64,000 bases of DNA. Origin: Mortierella sp. BCC40632. Taxonomy: Eukaryota; Mortierellomycota; Mortierellomycetes; Mortierellales; Mortierellaceae. The stretch spans positions 1,076,001-1,140,000 of the forward strand of contig WAEK01000007.1 of assembly GCA_011634665.1 (NCBI GenBank), written 5' to 3'. How positions within the stretch are numbered: the stretch's first letter is position 1; every line of letters starts with the position of its first letter. The position numbers were made by a program, and so were the translations under genes. Below are positions 37,253 to 50,220 of the stretch, one piece after another. The notes beneath the pieces were generated by a model, which saw only the letters and a list, made by a program, of their open reading frames with translations, made no database searches and was not told the DNA's origin.

Positions 37253-39540
37253 GGGGCGAAGAGGGAGGCAAATCGACCCGACGAAGACAACAACAACAAT
37301 ATCAACAACACGCACATGTGAAATGGTACGCGTGTGTTTTGCTACGGCCAGAGCGTGCACTTCTCCTCCCACCCCTAGTCATCTCTTGGACGTTCACATA
37401 GCTTCTATGACCAGAGATCCTCTTTTTTTTTTCTTGATGGACTTCTATTCAGCAGTAATGCCTCGCCTCTCCCTCTCCCCTCTCCCCTCTCTCTCTCTCT
37501 CTTTTTTTTTTTTTTTTTTTTTCTTATTGCCTCGTCCTATGCTACAGAGTTTTCTGGTGGGGACTCGTCAATCCTATAGACACCTTTTTTCCCGCGGCTC
37601 TATTTTTTATTCTTTCACTCAATTGCTCCGAGAGTGCTGATAGTGGGAAAAGAGATGGCGGGGCTGACGGGCAGAAATTGGGGGTGAGAGAGAGAGAACG
37701 AGAGAGAGAGAAGAGCTATCCTGCGGGGTCTCTTCCCAATGTCGCCACCTCAAAGTTCAATCCCGTACCCCAAGTTCTCTCATCCCCCCCTTCCTTTAAC
37801 ACTTAGACTGGGACAAGAAAGTTTACCCACGCTCACCTCCAGCAGAAAGATGGGTCATCGAGCCGGCGCGAAAGGGCCGCCTCTCTCTCTCCCTTCCCCA
37901 GTTGTCTTGCCTTTCCTCTTTCTTTTTTCTTTCTTCCCCCTATAAAAGATAACGAGCAAGGGATAACTCACCCCCTGCCCAGTGTGGTATCGCGCCTACT
38001 GTATGTGGTGTGGGTTTTTTTTCGTGTGGTTGTTACAACGAACTCGAGGCTATAAATGAACAGACACTCCTCTGGATGTACGACCATCAGGGCTATTTTT
38101 TCCATTGACCCATGACTCTTCGTGCAGGTACCAAGAAAAAAAGAAGCAGGCACAGACAAAAAGACAGAGGGTGAGTGGTGTTGGCAGACGAGCCAAAGAT
38201 GAGAGGAAGGGGTGAGAGGAGAGGGCGATGGGTACACAAGAACTGTTTTTTTTTTTTCTTGTTCTCTCCGATTCTATTCAAGCGGCAATCCCGATCAAGT
38301 CAGGACCGTAATCCTGGACCAGACCAAGGCAGAGACGAAGGCGGAGGGAGGAGAGAAGCAAGCACATGAGGTCAGCAACAACAGCATTTGAGTCCGAGTC
38401 CCTTCGTCTCTCTCTTCCTCCCCTGAAGGCTTTTCGACTGTGAGAGTTACACAGGCAAAAAAGGGACAGAAAAGAAATGAGGACAGTATGCAATCAACAA
38501 GGGACCATGTGTGTATGAGATGGGCATATGGAAAAGGTCTGGGCACTGTTACACATGCCTACTAGAAGGAGAAGGGGAGAGAAGGAGAACAGTGAGAGAC
38601 GAGGGGAGTGCCTGATACAGCAGATTCCTGTTCAAACAAAACATCGCAATTGCGGAGCAGGGTTAAAAGGTACACAGAATACATTATTCTGAAGAGAGAA
38701 CTGTGGGATCTCAGTGAACAGGTGAACGGGTCGAGGCTCTTCTTTAGGATAAAAGGTTCTAGTCTTGGTGATAGGCCTTGAGCCAATGTCTGTGTGTATG
38801 TGTCTGCGTGTTCTTGACCACGGACACTAATTGCGACTTCGCCCTGGGCTTTGCGAATGGCAATGATGAAAAGAGAGCTTTTTTTTTTTTTTTTATTTTT
38901 TTTTTTCTATGGGAGGATGGAACTACCGAATCAAGGTCAATGGGCTGCGCCTGAGCCCAAATCTCTCCAGCTTATGTGGGTTTCGGTGTCCCTGAAGCCC
39001 TTTGCAATGGCTTCGATGCCTTGCCATTTTTTTTTCTTTTGCTTCACTCACTCTTTCTTTCGCGCACCCCTGCCCTGTTTCGCATTCCGTGCCCTGTGGA
39101 GAAGTCCAAGGAAATGCAACGATAAAACCACCCTGGGGCATTTTGTTGCCTTGCTATTCAATTGCTCTGATACCCTGCAATTCAAATGCTCCTGAAGAAA
39201 GGGTTCTAATGCAAAATGCGGGTCCCAACAAAGAAAAAAAAGGAAAAGGATTTTTGCGCGTGTGAGTAAGATCGAAAGGACACAGACCAGCCAAAGTCAA
39301 GAAGAACAAATTATCAATGCATCAAACAAAAGAAGGGAAGAGAAGGAGGGAAGGAAGGAGAAGGTAAGAAAGTGTAGTGTCCCAAGTTCTGCTCTTTCCT
39401 CCATAATGCAAATCGCTCGGGCTTGGACGTTGAGACCATCGCAGAAAGGCCCGAACATGTGGGTCGACCACCACCAAGAGTTCTACTTTGGACAATTGGT
39501 TCTCTCAAAGGCGAACTGCGGCACATGTGTGTATGGTGGG

Positions 39541-39590
39541 TGAGTGTGTGTGTGTGTGTGCGTGTGTGTGTTTGTGTGTGTGTTTGTTCT
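39541..39590. repeat. Imperfect (GT)n microsatellite
   Basis: About 50 bases of GT repeats with a few substitutions (GCGT, GTTT). Confidence 0.9.
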
Positions 39591-40120
39591 GTCGCCACTC
39601 TGATCACACAAAACCCCCTCCTTCCATGCGATGGACGTATTGACACCTTCCCCTAGTTTGCATGAATTGAGTACCTTTGTTGGCGTCACCTTCTTTTCCT
39701 CCTCTTCCCACTACTTCACTACCAGTCTCGATTTCGCCATTTCCCTACGTCTGTCCCCCACTTCCTCTCTCTTCCTCTCTCTTCCTCCCTTCTCCTACAC
39801 CCGTATCACGGCCAATCCACACAGGTCGGACAAAACACGAGTAGCCAAAAGGCGTTGCCGGAGCGATCAAATGATGCCTTTGGAGTTCCCATGAAAAATA
39901 AAAACAGCCCGCCCAACCCACACAAGACTGACTGGGCAGCAGAGGAGAAGAGGAGCCGAGTATGCAGCGGGCCAAAGAATGAAGATACGTTTTTTGTGCC
40001 TGAAAGAAACAAGGCAGAAAAGGACTGGGGAGAGGGAGAGAGAGGAAGAGGAGGAAAGAGAGAGAGAGAAAGACTGAAAGAGAGAAAGAGAGGGAGAGAA
40101 GAAGGAAGGGGGGAGGGAGT

Positions 40121-40145
40121 ACAGGACAGGACAGGACAGGACAGG
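40121..40145. repeat. ACAGG pentamer repeat, five copies
   Basis: Five direct tandem copies of the unit ACAGG inside a purine-rich stretch (40020-40150). Confidence 0.9.
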
Positions 40146-43100
40146 GAACGAATAGGGGGCAAATGAAAATTGGACATTGGGGGATTCCAGATCCACCACT
40201 AGGATGAGGACCGTTTCCCAATCGCCCTCGCCCATTCACACTCCCTGCTTCTCTTTCTACTTGCTTTCTCACTTGTATATCCCCTTATTTGCCAGTTCAC
40301 CTTTATTACTTTTTTTTTTTATCCTGCTTTCTCTTATGCCTATTCACTGCCTTTTCTCTCCCACGCTTGCTTGAGCTCGGCAAACTTGGCATTTTTTTTT
40401 TAAATATTTACTTTTTTCTCTCACGCATCCTTTTTGCCGATGAGAAAAAAATCATGCTGACTGTTGGCTGAATACCTGTTGCATAGCAAGCCAAGTTACA
40501 ATGCGAACCAAAAAAAAAAAAAAAAAGCGGATCTTGGGGGCGAAGGGGAGGGGAGGATCCTGCAGTCGAAAAAACGGACGCCTGGGAAAGAGAGGGTGAG
40601 AGAGGTGAGAGAGTAAGAGAGGCGCGGGAGGTGTGCGCGTTCCAATGCACGAACAAGAGACTCGATTTTCCACTCTTTCCCTCGCCTCTTCAAGAAAGTG
40701 CATCGCAAGTATAACTAGGATCGCGTCCTTTTCGTTATTTCTTGGATCGTCGAGGATGCGGTAAAGCGAACAAAGAATGAGAAGAAGGAAAAACTAGGGC
40801 ACTTAGTTTCTGGCTTACATGGGCAAGTTGGCCAAAGCACATAGAAATCAGACGCATGACATGATGCCGTTACAAAGGACCTGCGCCTTCGAACCAACCG
40901 GGGCAAGGGCTTCATATCCATGACAATATCCTTCTAGGGAGAGAGAGAAAGAGAGAAAGAGAAAAAGAGTGAAAGAGAAAACAAGAGAGAAGGGGTGAGA
41001 GGAGGGGGGCTATGAGCTGCTAGGAAAACAGAGTCCATTCTCTTATCAAAATAAAACATTCAAAAAAATGTCCAGATCTTCCTCTCAATTCAATTACTTT
41101 GAATAACAACCGTGTGTAGCCCTCCAACATTTAGTGCAGATGCGCATGGATGTACTACAACTCCACTTCCCGAAGTGGGCCTATTCTTGACAAATGCGTG
41201 CTATCTGTTATGAAGAAAAAAGAGGACTTCAAAGCGAACAGGCAATCGTACAAGTAGGACATGTGTCGTGGAGAAAGGTGGTGTTGCTTATCCCATTTGA
41301 ATTGCTCATGGCTCAATGCATGGCAGCTTGCATGGCACAAGGAAAAGAATAAAAAGTCATTTCACCATATTGGGCATCCAGGCGTTTGGGTCGTCGCACG
41401 TTCAAAGCCTGAGCCCTGTGCTTGTTGTTGACTCGTCAAGCGGGTCGAGCTAAAGGACTGGGTGGTTCTTTTCTTGGGACTGAATAAGAAATGGCGTGCA
41501 TTTAAAAACAAGAGAAGAGAAGGGGGTAAAGATGTGGAGAGAAGCCGAGGTCAAAAACTCCATTTGCACACGAATGGAAAAGGACTAAGTTGGTGCTATT
41601 GACAAAGGCGCAACCAACGTGGAGCGAAAGAACCAATCCCAGTTGAATGAGAAAAGAGGGTCAGACGGAGGAGGGGGGATGAGATATTCACGCACATCTT
41701 TTCTGAGTGTTTCAATATGGGATCTCTCTATCGGATCCATAGTTTGATAGAGAAAGGGGAGGAGGGGGAAGAGGTCGAGAAGCAATAGGGTCATGATGAC
41801 GCCTGTGCGTACCGTTAAGTCGTATATTATTATGGAAAAAAAAATTATTGGCATCCTTTCTGGCTCAACCTAGTCATTTATCCACCAACGTTCTAGATTG
41901 AAAGAGTAAAGAATAAATGACATAGAATATTGAAGGAGGAGAGGAGGCAAGCATAGAACAAAGGACCAGAAAAAGGACCAAAAGACGGTAGTGAGAGAAG
42001 GCAAAAGGACGAGAGATGGAAATCGGCAGGATTGGAGGAGAGGATCCGTCGATTGAGTGGACCCGAAGATTCGAGAACAGAGAGACTGACCACTCCTCTC
42101 CCTTAGTCTTTCTCCCTCATCCTCTTCTTCCCCCCCTCCCCTTCCTTTCTCTCCTTCTTAACACTTGCGGTTCATTTCTTCAATGCCGCCTCACTTGCGC
42201 GCGCGCGCAAGACCAAGCTCTCGCTTATTCTTTCTTATTCACTCCCGCTCTCTAAATCTGGACGGAACGGTGTAGTTGCATTTGGGCTGCGGATGCAATT
42301 GCTATTGCTGTTCTCACTACACATCCCGCAAAGAGTCTTCCCGAGCTGTCTTCTATTCTTTTTCTTGGCCACAACTCCCATCCCTTCATCGACCTCCTCC
42401 AGTTCACCCACCACCCCCTGTGGACTTATCCCGAGCAGGTCTGGACAGGTGTTATTAATAGAGGGTGGTGCGCGAGGGTGTAGAACGAGGGATTTCTGCT
42501 AGCTTCGTCATAGTGGTAGTAAATGGGACGAAGAGGAAATGAGAAAGGAAAGAGAAGGGGGGTAAGAGCCTCCGATGAGAAAGAGAATCGAACGTAAACG
42601 ACGCAATAGGCCGGACAAAAAAGATGGCCAGGTCGGCAGACCATCAGGTCTAGCTTCTAGGCATCAAGGACTCAATCTCGGACGCGCGTGTACAAGGAGA
42701 AAAAATGAATGGAGCACGAATGAATGAAGGCCAAAGGGTACGAAGAGCGACGCTCTTTTTTCTCTCCCTCTCTTTCTCTTTTTGATTGCAATCGTTGTGT
42801 TTGTGTGCATATGTGCACTCCATCTCGCTTAGGCTGGATATGGAGGTTATTGTTTGTGCTCCCATCCCCCCATCGCCTCCCATTTGTGAAGACGAGGGAA
42901 AAAGAGAGGGAGGGAGAGAACTTGGTTTGGTCAAGGTCCTGGATGTAACCTCTTCTGGGCACAGAGCATCAATACAGACCCAGCATCTCCCTTTTGCATT
43001 GCAAACAGATTTGTTGACACATACGCAAGCTCGAATGTAAAGACGCACTCTTACTCATAACACCAGCGCTCTAGCTCTCTTCCCCATCTTCCATACACAC

Positions 43101-43594
43101 CCACCCCCTTCTCCCTAGCCGTGCTCTGTCGGACTGGGCAGCGTGGACCGGGCCAACTGGGTGAGCGAATGAGTGCAGCATTGGGGTTCGTCTCCGAGGA
43201 AGAGCACACAAGAAAGGGGGAGCAAACCAATGGTGCGCCAACGGAAAAAAGCATCCCAGGCCCTTCGCCACGGTCAAACAAGGGCAGAGAAAGATGCGAC
43301 GCTGCAGTGCTGCAGCCACGGCGGGGACCTTGGGACCATGGGACCAAGGGTCGAGCAAAGGGACATACATGGACATTGGTTCAGGCGCGGAGGTCAAACA
43401 GCGCAGGGGAAGAAAGAAAAGAAAGGAAAAAGAAAGGAAGCGCCTGGAGCAGCGGGGACATGTCGTGTTCCCGTTCATGCCTCGCTGCTCCTCTGCCTGC
43501 CTCTCTCCATGCGCCCAGGGCTGAAAATGAACCCGCCCCGCCATCTGGGCAATGCGTCGGAGGCTGCAGGTTGCCGCCTGGTGCGTGTATGTTT

Positions 43595-43619
43595 TGTGTG
43601 TGTGTGTGTGTGTGTGTGT
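43595..43619. repeat. (GT)n microsatellite
   Basis: An uninterrupted GT run of 25 bases. It creates the poly-Cys/Val stretch in a spurious long ORF. Confidence 0.95.
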
Positions 43620-44951
43620 ATCGTGTATTGTGTATGTGCGTGCTGAGGTGTGTGTTGGACAAGACAGCTGCACACAACCCTCTCAGTGTCTGTTCTTCCC
43701 ACTGTGCCGAGCCCACTGGCGAGCCGAGGACAGGGCCTGAGTCGCCACGGGCCAGAGACAACGGATGGCCAACAATCGGCCACTCCCTCCTGCCTCGCCT
43801 CGTCTGCGCTGCTCCACCGCCCACCCACCGCGCCCCTTTCGCTCGGACTATTTATGGGCAGCAATCCCCGCATCTCCCACGTCGTTTTTTTTTTTTTCTT
43901 CCCCATCCTTTACTTTTCTCTCTACTTCCAACCTCGACCTATCCCAGAAAACGTCAACAACACTGTTTGCTCGGTCGCTCTAACACTTGAACATATCCTT
44001 TCGTGCTCTCTTTCATCCTGCATCCGCGCCAAAGTCTTTTTTTGCATTTCCCACCTACTGTGGCTGGTCCTTTTGCTCCGTGACCCCCAACTCTTTTCCC
44101 GTGTGAATTTGTTCCTTGCCAGCAATCTGTGAAGACCAGGTAGGTCCTCCAGTCCATTCTACCCTTCACCCGTGTTCCATCCAACCAACCAGCCGGCCGA
44201 GGATCTTCACACGCACCCTGCGCACCAGCCAGCCCCAGTCGACGCTCAGTCCCCCTTCCACAACGCGTATCAAACGCAGACCATCACTCTCGGTGTCTGT
44301 GCTTGGATGTATAAAGCAGGCCTGCTGACAGAGTTTATGCAACAGCATCCGAGCGGGGGACAGGGTGTGTTCGCGCGCGGATGGTTCGACAGGGACTGGA
44401 CACGAAAGAGCCGTCTCTTTGTATCGGAGCAGGAAATAATCATGATAAAAAAAAAAAAAAAAAAAATGGCTGTGCGTTCCTTCTGGCTGCACAGAGTCAC
44501 AGTGCCTGACATTCGGGTCTCATCAACATGATCGCCCATCTCATCAGTGAGGTTCCTCTCCCTTCTGGATTTCGACGCCTCAGCCGCCAAATGGGACCAA
44601 CCACTGAAAAGAAAAAGAAAAAGAAAAGAAAAAAAGCTCTTCGCCAAAGCACGTGTCCACCAGCTTTCCTTGCACCCAACACACACACACACACACACAC
44701 ACATACACCTTAGTTCGTTTGTCCCGCCTTACTGACCAACATCACCTCTTCCATTACATGTTCGCATCCTTTCCTATCCTTTTCCCGCTTTCTCTCTCTC
44801 TCTCTCTCTCTCTATGCCACATAGTCTCTTCACACAGACCAGCGGCTTCCCCTAGTCCATCCCACCCCCTCCCACACCTCGAGCATCTGTTGCCGAGGCG
44901 TGCCCACGCCAAATCGACACCATTTCCGCCCAGGCGAACACTCCGCCCAAG

Positions 44952-46282
44952 ATGGACATTCTCGAATTAATCCATGCTGAGGGCCATCAACACGATTCGA
45001 GACCCTTCCGTTGCCAGTGGGAGAACTGTGGCAAGGCCTTTTCTCGTCGCTCTGACCTCGCCCGCCATGGGCGCATCCACACCAACGAGAGGTAACCCCG
45101 TCTGTCTCTTTCGCTCTTCCTCTTTAGTCTACATACCCTATCGATGCTCTTTCATACCTCCTCTCCCATGACTAACCAAGAAGCCCTTCCCTATCCCAAA
45201 CCACTTAGACCCTTTGTGTGCAAAGAGCCCGGTTGCACAAAGTCCTTTATCCAGCGCTCGGCTCTGACTGTTCACCTTCGTACACACTCGGGTGAGCGCC
45301 CACATATGTGTGAACAGCCTGATTGCCAAAAGAGATTCAGTGACAGTAGCTCGTTGGCCCGCCATCGCCGCATCCATACAGGAAAACGTCCATACAAGTG
45401 TGGCGTCGAAGGATGTGGCAAGAGGTGAGAACCTACCCTACTCGTATATTCTCATCGTCTAGTCTCTTGAATGATGACATATTGCTAACATTGGCTCCTT
45501 GATGTTGCTGCCCCACCTCCACTAGTTTCTGTCGCAAGACAACACTCACGAAGCATCACCGAAAGGAGCATATCGGCCGCCGTACTTGTTCCTGGCGCAA
45601 CGACCTGGTCGGCCCATCTGTCGGACCCACAGGCGCGTCAATGCTTAGTGGTGACATGACCCATGGCTGTCCTGCTCCACCACTGCAGGTCCAGATTCCG
45701 CCCTACCACCACCCACAACACCACCATGCTCTCCCTCCATCTCCTGTCCATACACCTCCACCTCATGACGTGTCCTCACCCATGTCGCCCGTCTCACCCC
45801 TGTCTCCACTCTCGCCTTTGACGCCCGTCACGCCCATGACCCACGCAGCTACTGCCGTCGCGGTTGCTTCCGTGGGACATTCAATGTCGACAATCGAATC
45901 GTTGGCTCATTTACATCCAATGCTCCAGCTCGAGGCGCCCCATCTCAAGGGTCACCAGGTGATGCGGCAGGGTCCTCCACAGGCACCTACAGCTCACCCA
46001 CACCCACACTCACAATATCCTCAGTCACCTTATGACCAATACGAGCACTACGATCAGTACCCAACGGCTGCCCAGATGCAACATCATGTCCGTCAGCAGC
46101 AGCAGCAGCAGCAGCAGCAACTTCAGCAGCAGCAGCTCCATCAACAACAGCAACATCAGTTCTTGAACCACCTTGGATCTAGTCCTGCAGAGCTTAATGG
46201 AGCCGTCGAGTATCCGAGGATGACAGGACCAGAGGGGATCCCTGTGACTGCTGCCGCCGCGTTCTACCCACAGTACTACTAG
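44952..46282 (+). CDS. C2H2 zinc-finger transcription factor with polyQ tail
   Basis: Predicted nuclear DNA-binding regulator. Exons 44952-45091, 45209-45424 and 45526-46282 close in frame at 370 residues. Four tandem fingers of the C-x4-C-x12-H-x3-4-H kind start at residues 21, 51, 81 and 111: [48 protein letters not shown] and [21 protein letters not shown]-like linkers ([16 protein letters not shown]) join them. The C-terminal half is His/Pro-rich, has a run of about seven Ser/Thr-Pro pairs (nt 45770-45840) that could be kinase targets, and a CAG-encoded glutamine tract. The ATG at 44952 is the first after an in-frame TAG in the leader. An additional upstream exon cannot be excluded. The family is clear; its target genes are unknown. 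Confidence 0.9.
46093..46160 (+). repeat. CAG/CAA-encoded polyglutamine tract
   Basis: CAG and CAA triplets encode Gln stretches broken by Leu and His. The in-frame trinucleotide runs are typical of length-variable tracts in fungal regulators. Confidence 0.9.
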
Positions 46283-46513
46283 ATGCAATATTTGCATGGT
46301 AGTTTTCTCCTGTAACGCAAGCTCCCTTTCCTTCCATTCGGTCGTCGCAGATGTCCCAAATGGCGCCCTGATGCCTTGTTAGCATCTATACCCTTCTTTC
46401 TCCCATGTTGCAGTGTCTCCCTGTGAGGCGTTGGACTCATGCCTATCCTCCCATTCGCCCCTGTATGTATCCCTCCTTTCACTCCTTTGTGTCCCTGTCA
46501 CTTTTTTAAGGCC

Positions 46514-46515
<2 letters not shown>

Positions 46516-46555
<40 letters not shown>
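46516..46555. repeat. Poly(T), 40 bases
   Basis: A pure T tract of 40 bases in the likely 3' flank of the zinc-finger gene, followed by TTA repeats. Confidence 0.95.
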
Positions 46556-46557
<2 letters not shown>

Positions 46558-48879
46558 TATTATTTATTTTATGATATTGAGAATTTGGCAGCGGGGAGAC
46601 TCCTGCTTGCTTTCTCTTGCTCATTTGTCTCTATTTCGCCTCTGTTATACCATGGAATGGCCACCGAGGAGGACTGAGAGGAATAGGAAAATGTTCATGT
46701 CTTCCCACTCCTGTCCTTCTCTCTGGGATAGTCCACTGGGACCTGTATAGTCTTTTTTTTTTTTTTTTCGTGATTTGTGAATAGCCCCCCCTCTTCTCCC
46801 AATTTCATTTTGTATAGTCTTTTTTCTTGCAGTTCTCTCCTTGTATATTTACTTCCGCTCCTCCTTTCCTGGTCTAGTCCTTTCTTTTCATTTGTTGGAA
46901 AGAAATTCGGCGCCTACGAAAGAAAAAGAAAGAAAAGTCTTTTTTTGCAGCTTTATCCAAAACTTTCGAATAAAAAAAAAAAATAAATAAAAAGATATCT
47001 CTGTACGAGCAGGATCTGCAGCATGCACTATGTGTAGCACTTTTCGGGACCAGTAACTCGGGACCTATCCGGAAAAGAAGGGGAGGGAGAAGGTGGGACC
47101 ATGCAGCACAGGCTGACTCTAATGACGGATTCACAACAAAGCCCAGACACAAGAATCGAACTGGCGAACATGGTACATCAGCATAAGGAAAATATAACCG
47201 CCGCTCGTCGCTCCGCCCTTTTTTTTTTTTTTTTTTTCCACGCCTTGCAGCAAGGCGAACAATTGCTCCTTTGTGGATGGTCTCGCTGAGTGCAAAAAGA
47301 AAGTCACCCTCATTGTGGCGCACGCGCTACTCGCGACTGATCTGGCCCTTTTGTTCTTGGCTTAGCATCAGGAGCAGATAAAACAGGGTACCTTTACATA
47401 CCCAAGAAAAAGAGTTAACATACCAAGGGAAAAAAAAAAGAGTTCACTTGTGTACAGTACATACTTGGGTCTGGATATGCATGAGATGGCGGGAGGGGAC
47501 CGGATAAAAATCGGGTCCAGTCGGCTGAAAGGGATCGTACATATTCTTTTTTTCTTCTTTTTTGTGCATATATTTCTGTGCGGGTAGAAGCTTGTATCCT
47601 GGGCAAGATATGTGGAAAAAAAACATGGACCAAGCCAGACGTACCTGCAGGGTACCTGGTTCCTGAGCTAGAATTTTCTGATTGGCTCGGGGGGAGGTTA
47701 ATTTAGTAAAGAGTTAGGCGTACTGTACAAAAGGAGAAGAGTGGAAGGCGATTTGAAGCTCTTGCCTTACCTCACCCTTACCCTTTTTCGAACCAAAGAA
47801 CTGGAGACAGGTCTAGCTCTGTGCTAAATAACTGTGGCAAGTCCCCCCCCCCACTTACGCTTTAAACCTAATCAATAGAAGAGCTGGGGACGAAGGTCCC
47901 CAAAACAGGATTTAATCATGGGCATTGAAAAAGAAACGAAAATGATTTAGGCGGCAAAGAGAGGCAGAAAAGGGCCGAGCACCCAAGAATGTTTTATGGT
48001 CAAGGAAAAGGGGAAGAGACATCCAAGCAAGTGAACATATCGAATCTTTCGGTACCTGCATTTGCATTCATTCTAGGCACGACGAGGTTCTTTCTTCTCT
48101 TTCGTGGAACCACACCCGTCCTAGTCCAACGGCTCTCTGTCCCCCTCTTTTTCCTCTCCTGGATCCCTCTCCTACTGCTTTCCCGGAAAGGGTGGTGTTT
48201 TTTTCGGCCTACGGATCGCTGTGGTCCCGAGGTCACAAGAATCAGTATCAGGATCCTGCTAGGATGTATGTATAAGAGAGACAAAGGGCGGTAGATCTCT
48301 ATGAACCACATGGCCTCTCCTTTATTCCCTAAGCAGCTCACACGAACATGCAGTACCTCTTCTCCGCAAGAGATACACATTATTAGAGAAGATGTTGCTG
48401 TCTGTGGGCAAGGCTAGACTAGCATGCCCTCTTCCCCCTCGATCGGGTGTTACCCACCTTTTTTTTTTTCTCTCACACGCTTAACCATTCAGACCGACAT
48501 CCGATCGATTAATCCCAAGATTAGAGCCGAGGAGAAGGGGAAGGAGAGGCTGAAGATACTTGTCTTGCAATGCACGCGACCCTCAGGATGTCGTAAAGAA
48601 ACGAGACCTTTTGTTCCATCACAACGCCACCACATATGGAAAAGCTGGTGAGTGTGGTGGGTCGTAGTTGAAGATGGACCTAAACCCAGGCAAACTTTGC
48701 ATACGGAGAAATACAGGGTGGAGAAGGAAGGTGGGATTGGCAGAAGAAAACGGACTGGAGAGCAAAAGAGGGACAAAAGACCGCACCAATGATACGATCC
48801 AAGGGTTTGCTCTGGTCCATGGACTTGGAAGATTGGCGGTCTTGGTGAACGGCATAACGGCAAAAATAACGTCGCCCTG

Positions 48880-48910
<31 letters not shown>
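48880..48910. repeat. Poly(A), about 31 bases
   Basis: A homopolymer run in the gene desert with no adjoining gene. Confidence 0.95.
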
Positions 48911-48912
<2 letters not shown>

Positions 48913-50147
48913 TACGTCGTCCTCCCTACCACTGGATGGGTTGAAATGCGGGAATAGGGCCCGGCGAACAAGGTTAGGAGGACGCTGTGCCCAGTCTTAA
49001 CCCGACCAGAACTTTAATAGGATCTAACGTGGTTCCACCAAAAAAAGTAACTAGGACTCTATGACAGGTCTTGAGCTCTCTTCTCCTCTCTCGGAGCTCC
49101 AAAGATTATGCCTGGCCAGGGAAGATGAGGAAAAAAGCGAGGCTGGGAGAGAGAGTGTTGCTTCTCGGTATGCAGTTTATGCTAGTTCTGTGGCCAAAAA
49201 TCTAAATCGCTCTCTGACGCTTTCCTTCATGAATAAAAAAAAGAGCGCAGGTGCACTGGAGAAGGGAATGGGGGGGGTGTCTACTATTGAGGGAAGACAA
49301 CTTGAAAGCCGCCGCTACTCTACACCCTGGTTCGTCGACTTTTTGGTGTGTTTGGCGTGGATGAATAGGGGCAAAGACGACTTCCCTCACGCACGTCCTT
49401 CAGAATATGGCAATGTTCGCTTTTGCTTTTATCCCCCCCCCCTCGCCAAAGTCGAGGCGAAGAGCCCTCATTTGGACAAAAAGGTCATGAGAAGTTCCAT
49501 TTCTGTACAAGTGAGCTTGCATCGCCCACCCAATGTCCTAAAGCGAGCGAGAGGCAGTGCGTGTGAATGGGAGCAAGGTCCGAGTGCAGCTTTGTAGATC
49601 ATTTGTCAATGTTTATGTGAAGATGAAGCCAAATTTGTAAAGTAGAGGAAAGGGGAGGGGGGAGAGAGGAAGGGCGAAAACAATGGCCTTCCAGCCCTTT
49701 TGATAGCTGGGCCGGGTGAGTAGAAAGAAACGATAAAGCACTAGAGGAGCAGAAACCGAAGGGTCCATAACAGGTGAGGTGTGTTTGGGAGATAGAGCTT
49801 GTTGTCGTGCTCAGACGAGCTTGGATAAGGATCCTCTTAAAGCTGGGCCGTAGAACGTAGTAGTGACTTAGGCAACAAACGGACGCTTGCGCACCAAGAT
49901 ATGAACAAAAGAGGTACTGTTACCGAAGATTGAGGCGATCTTTCTCGAGTCTCTAGCCTTGATCTCGTGTTTGTACAACAAGCATCCGGAGGAATGAGAA
50001 GAGGGTGCCAGTAGTCTTTGTCTCCCCCATCCCCCCCCCTCCTCTTCTCCTCCCCGTGGGAAAGTTCAAGGAAAGCAGCTTCTAGTCAGACATCAAGTTT
50101 TGTGCCGATTCAACTCAGTCCACTTTTTTTTTTTTTTTTTTTTTTTT

Positions 50148-50220
50148 GCCCGGATTTGAACCGGTCTGGTTAGATTGGTTGGGCAATCGGGGAGAAGAAT
50201 CCCATACTGTCACGGGCTGG
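50148..50220 (-). pseudogene. Degenerate tRNA-like block (B-box) followed by poly(A)
   Basis: On the minus strand, GACCGGTTCAAATCCGGGC contains a perfect RNA polymerase III B-box (GGTTCAAATCC) that can form a four-pair T-arm. About 37 bases upstream, TGACAGTATGG resembles an A-box with two mismatches. Between them GATTG and CAATC can pair around a six-base loop. The acceptor stem cannot form: immediately after the T-arm the strand runs into about 24 adenines (T at 50124-50147 on the plus strand). It is therefore not a working tRNA. It could be a truncated, retroposed tRNA-derived copy or chance. Confidence 0.3.

Larger units (their letters stand above)
36801..44951. other. Gene-poor 8-kb region with microsatellites
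   Basis: No reading frame here looks like a conserved protein. The longest (43121-43990, +) is dominated by low-complexity Lys/Arg/Gly and poly-Cys/Val from a GT repeat. The DNA is rich in CT, GA, poly(T) and GT tracts, such as 37209-37247, 37501-37522, 39541-39590 and 43595-43619. From about 43.1 to 44.9 kb the GC content rises, which may mark the promoter and long leader of the zinc-finger gene. A TATAAA is present at 44310. Confidence 0.55.

Noticed and set aside
43121..43990. 289-codon plus-strand ORF
   Set aside because: Composition is driven by purine-rich DNA and a GT microsatellite. It has no domain-like stretch, and overlapping ORFs occur in other frames of the same GC-rich block.
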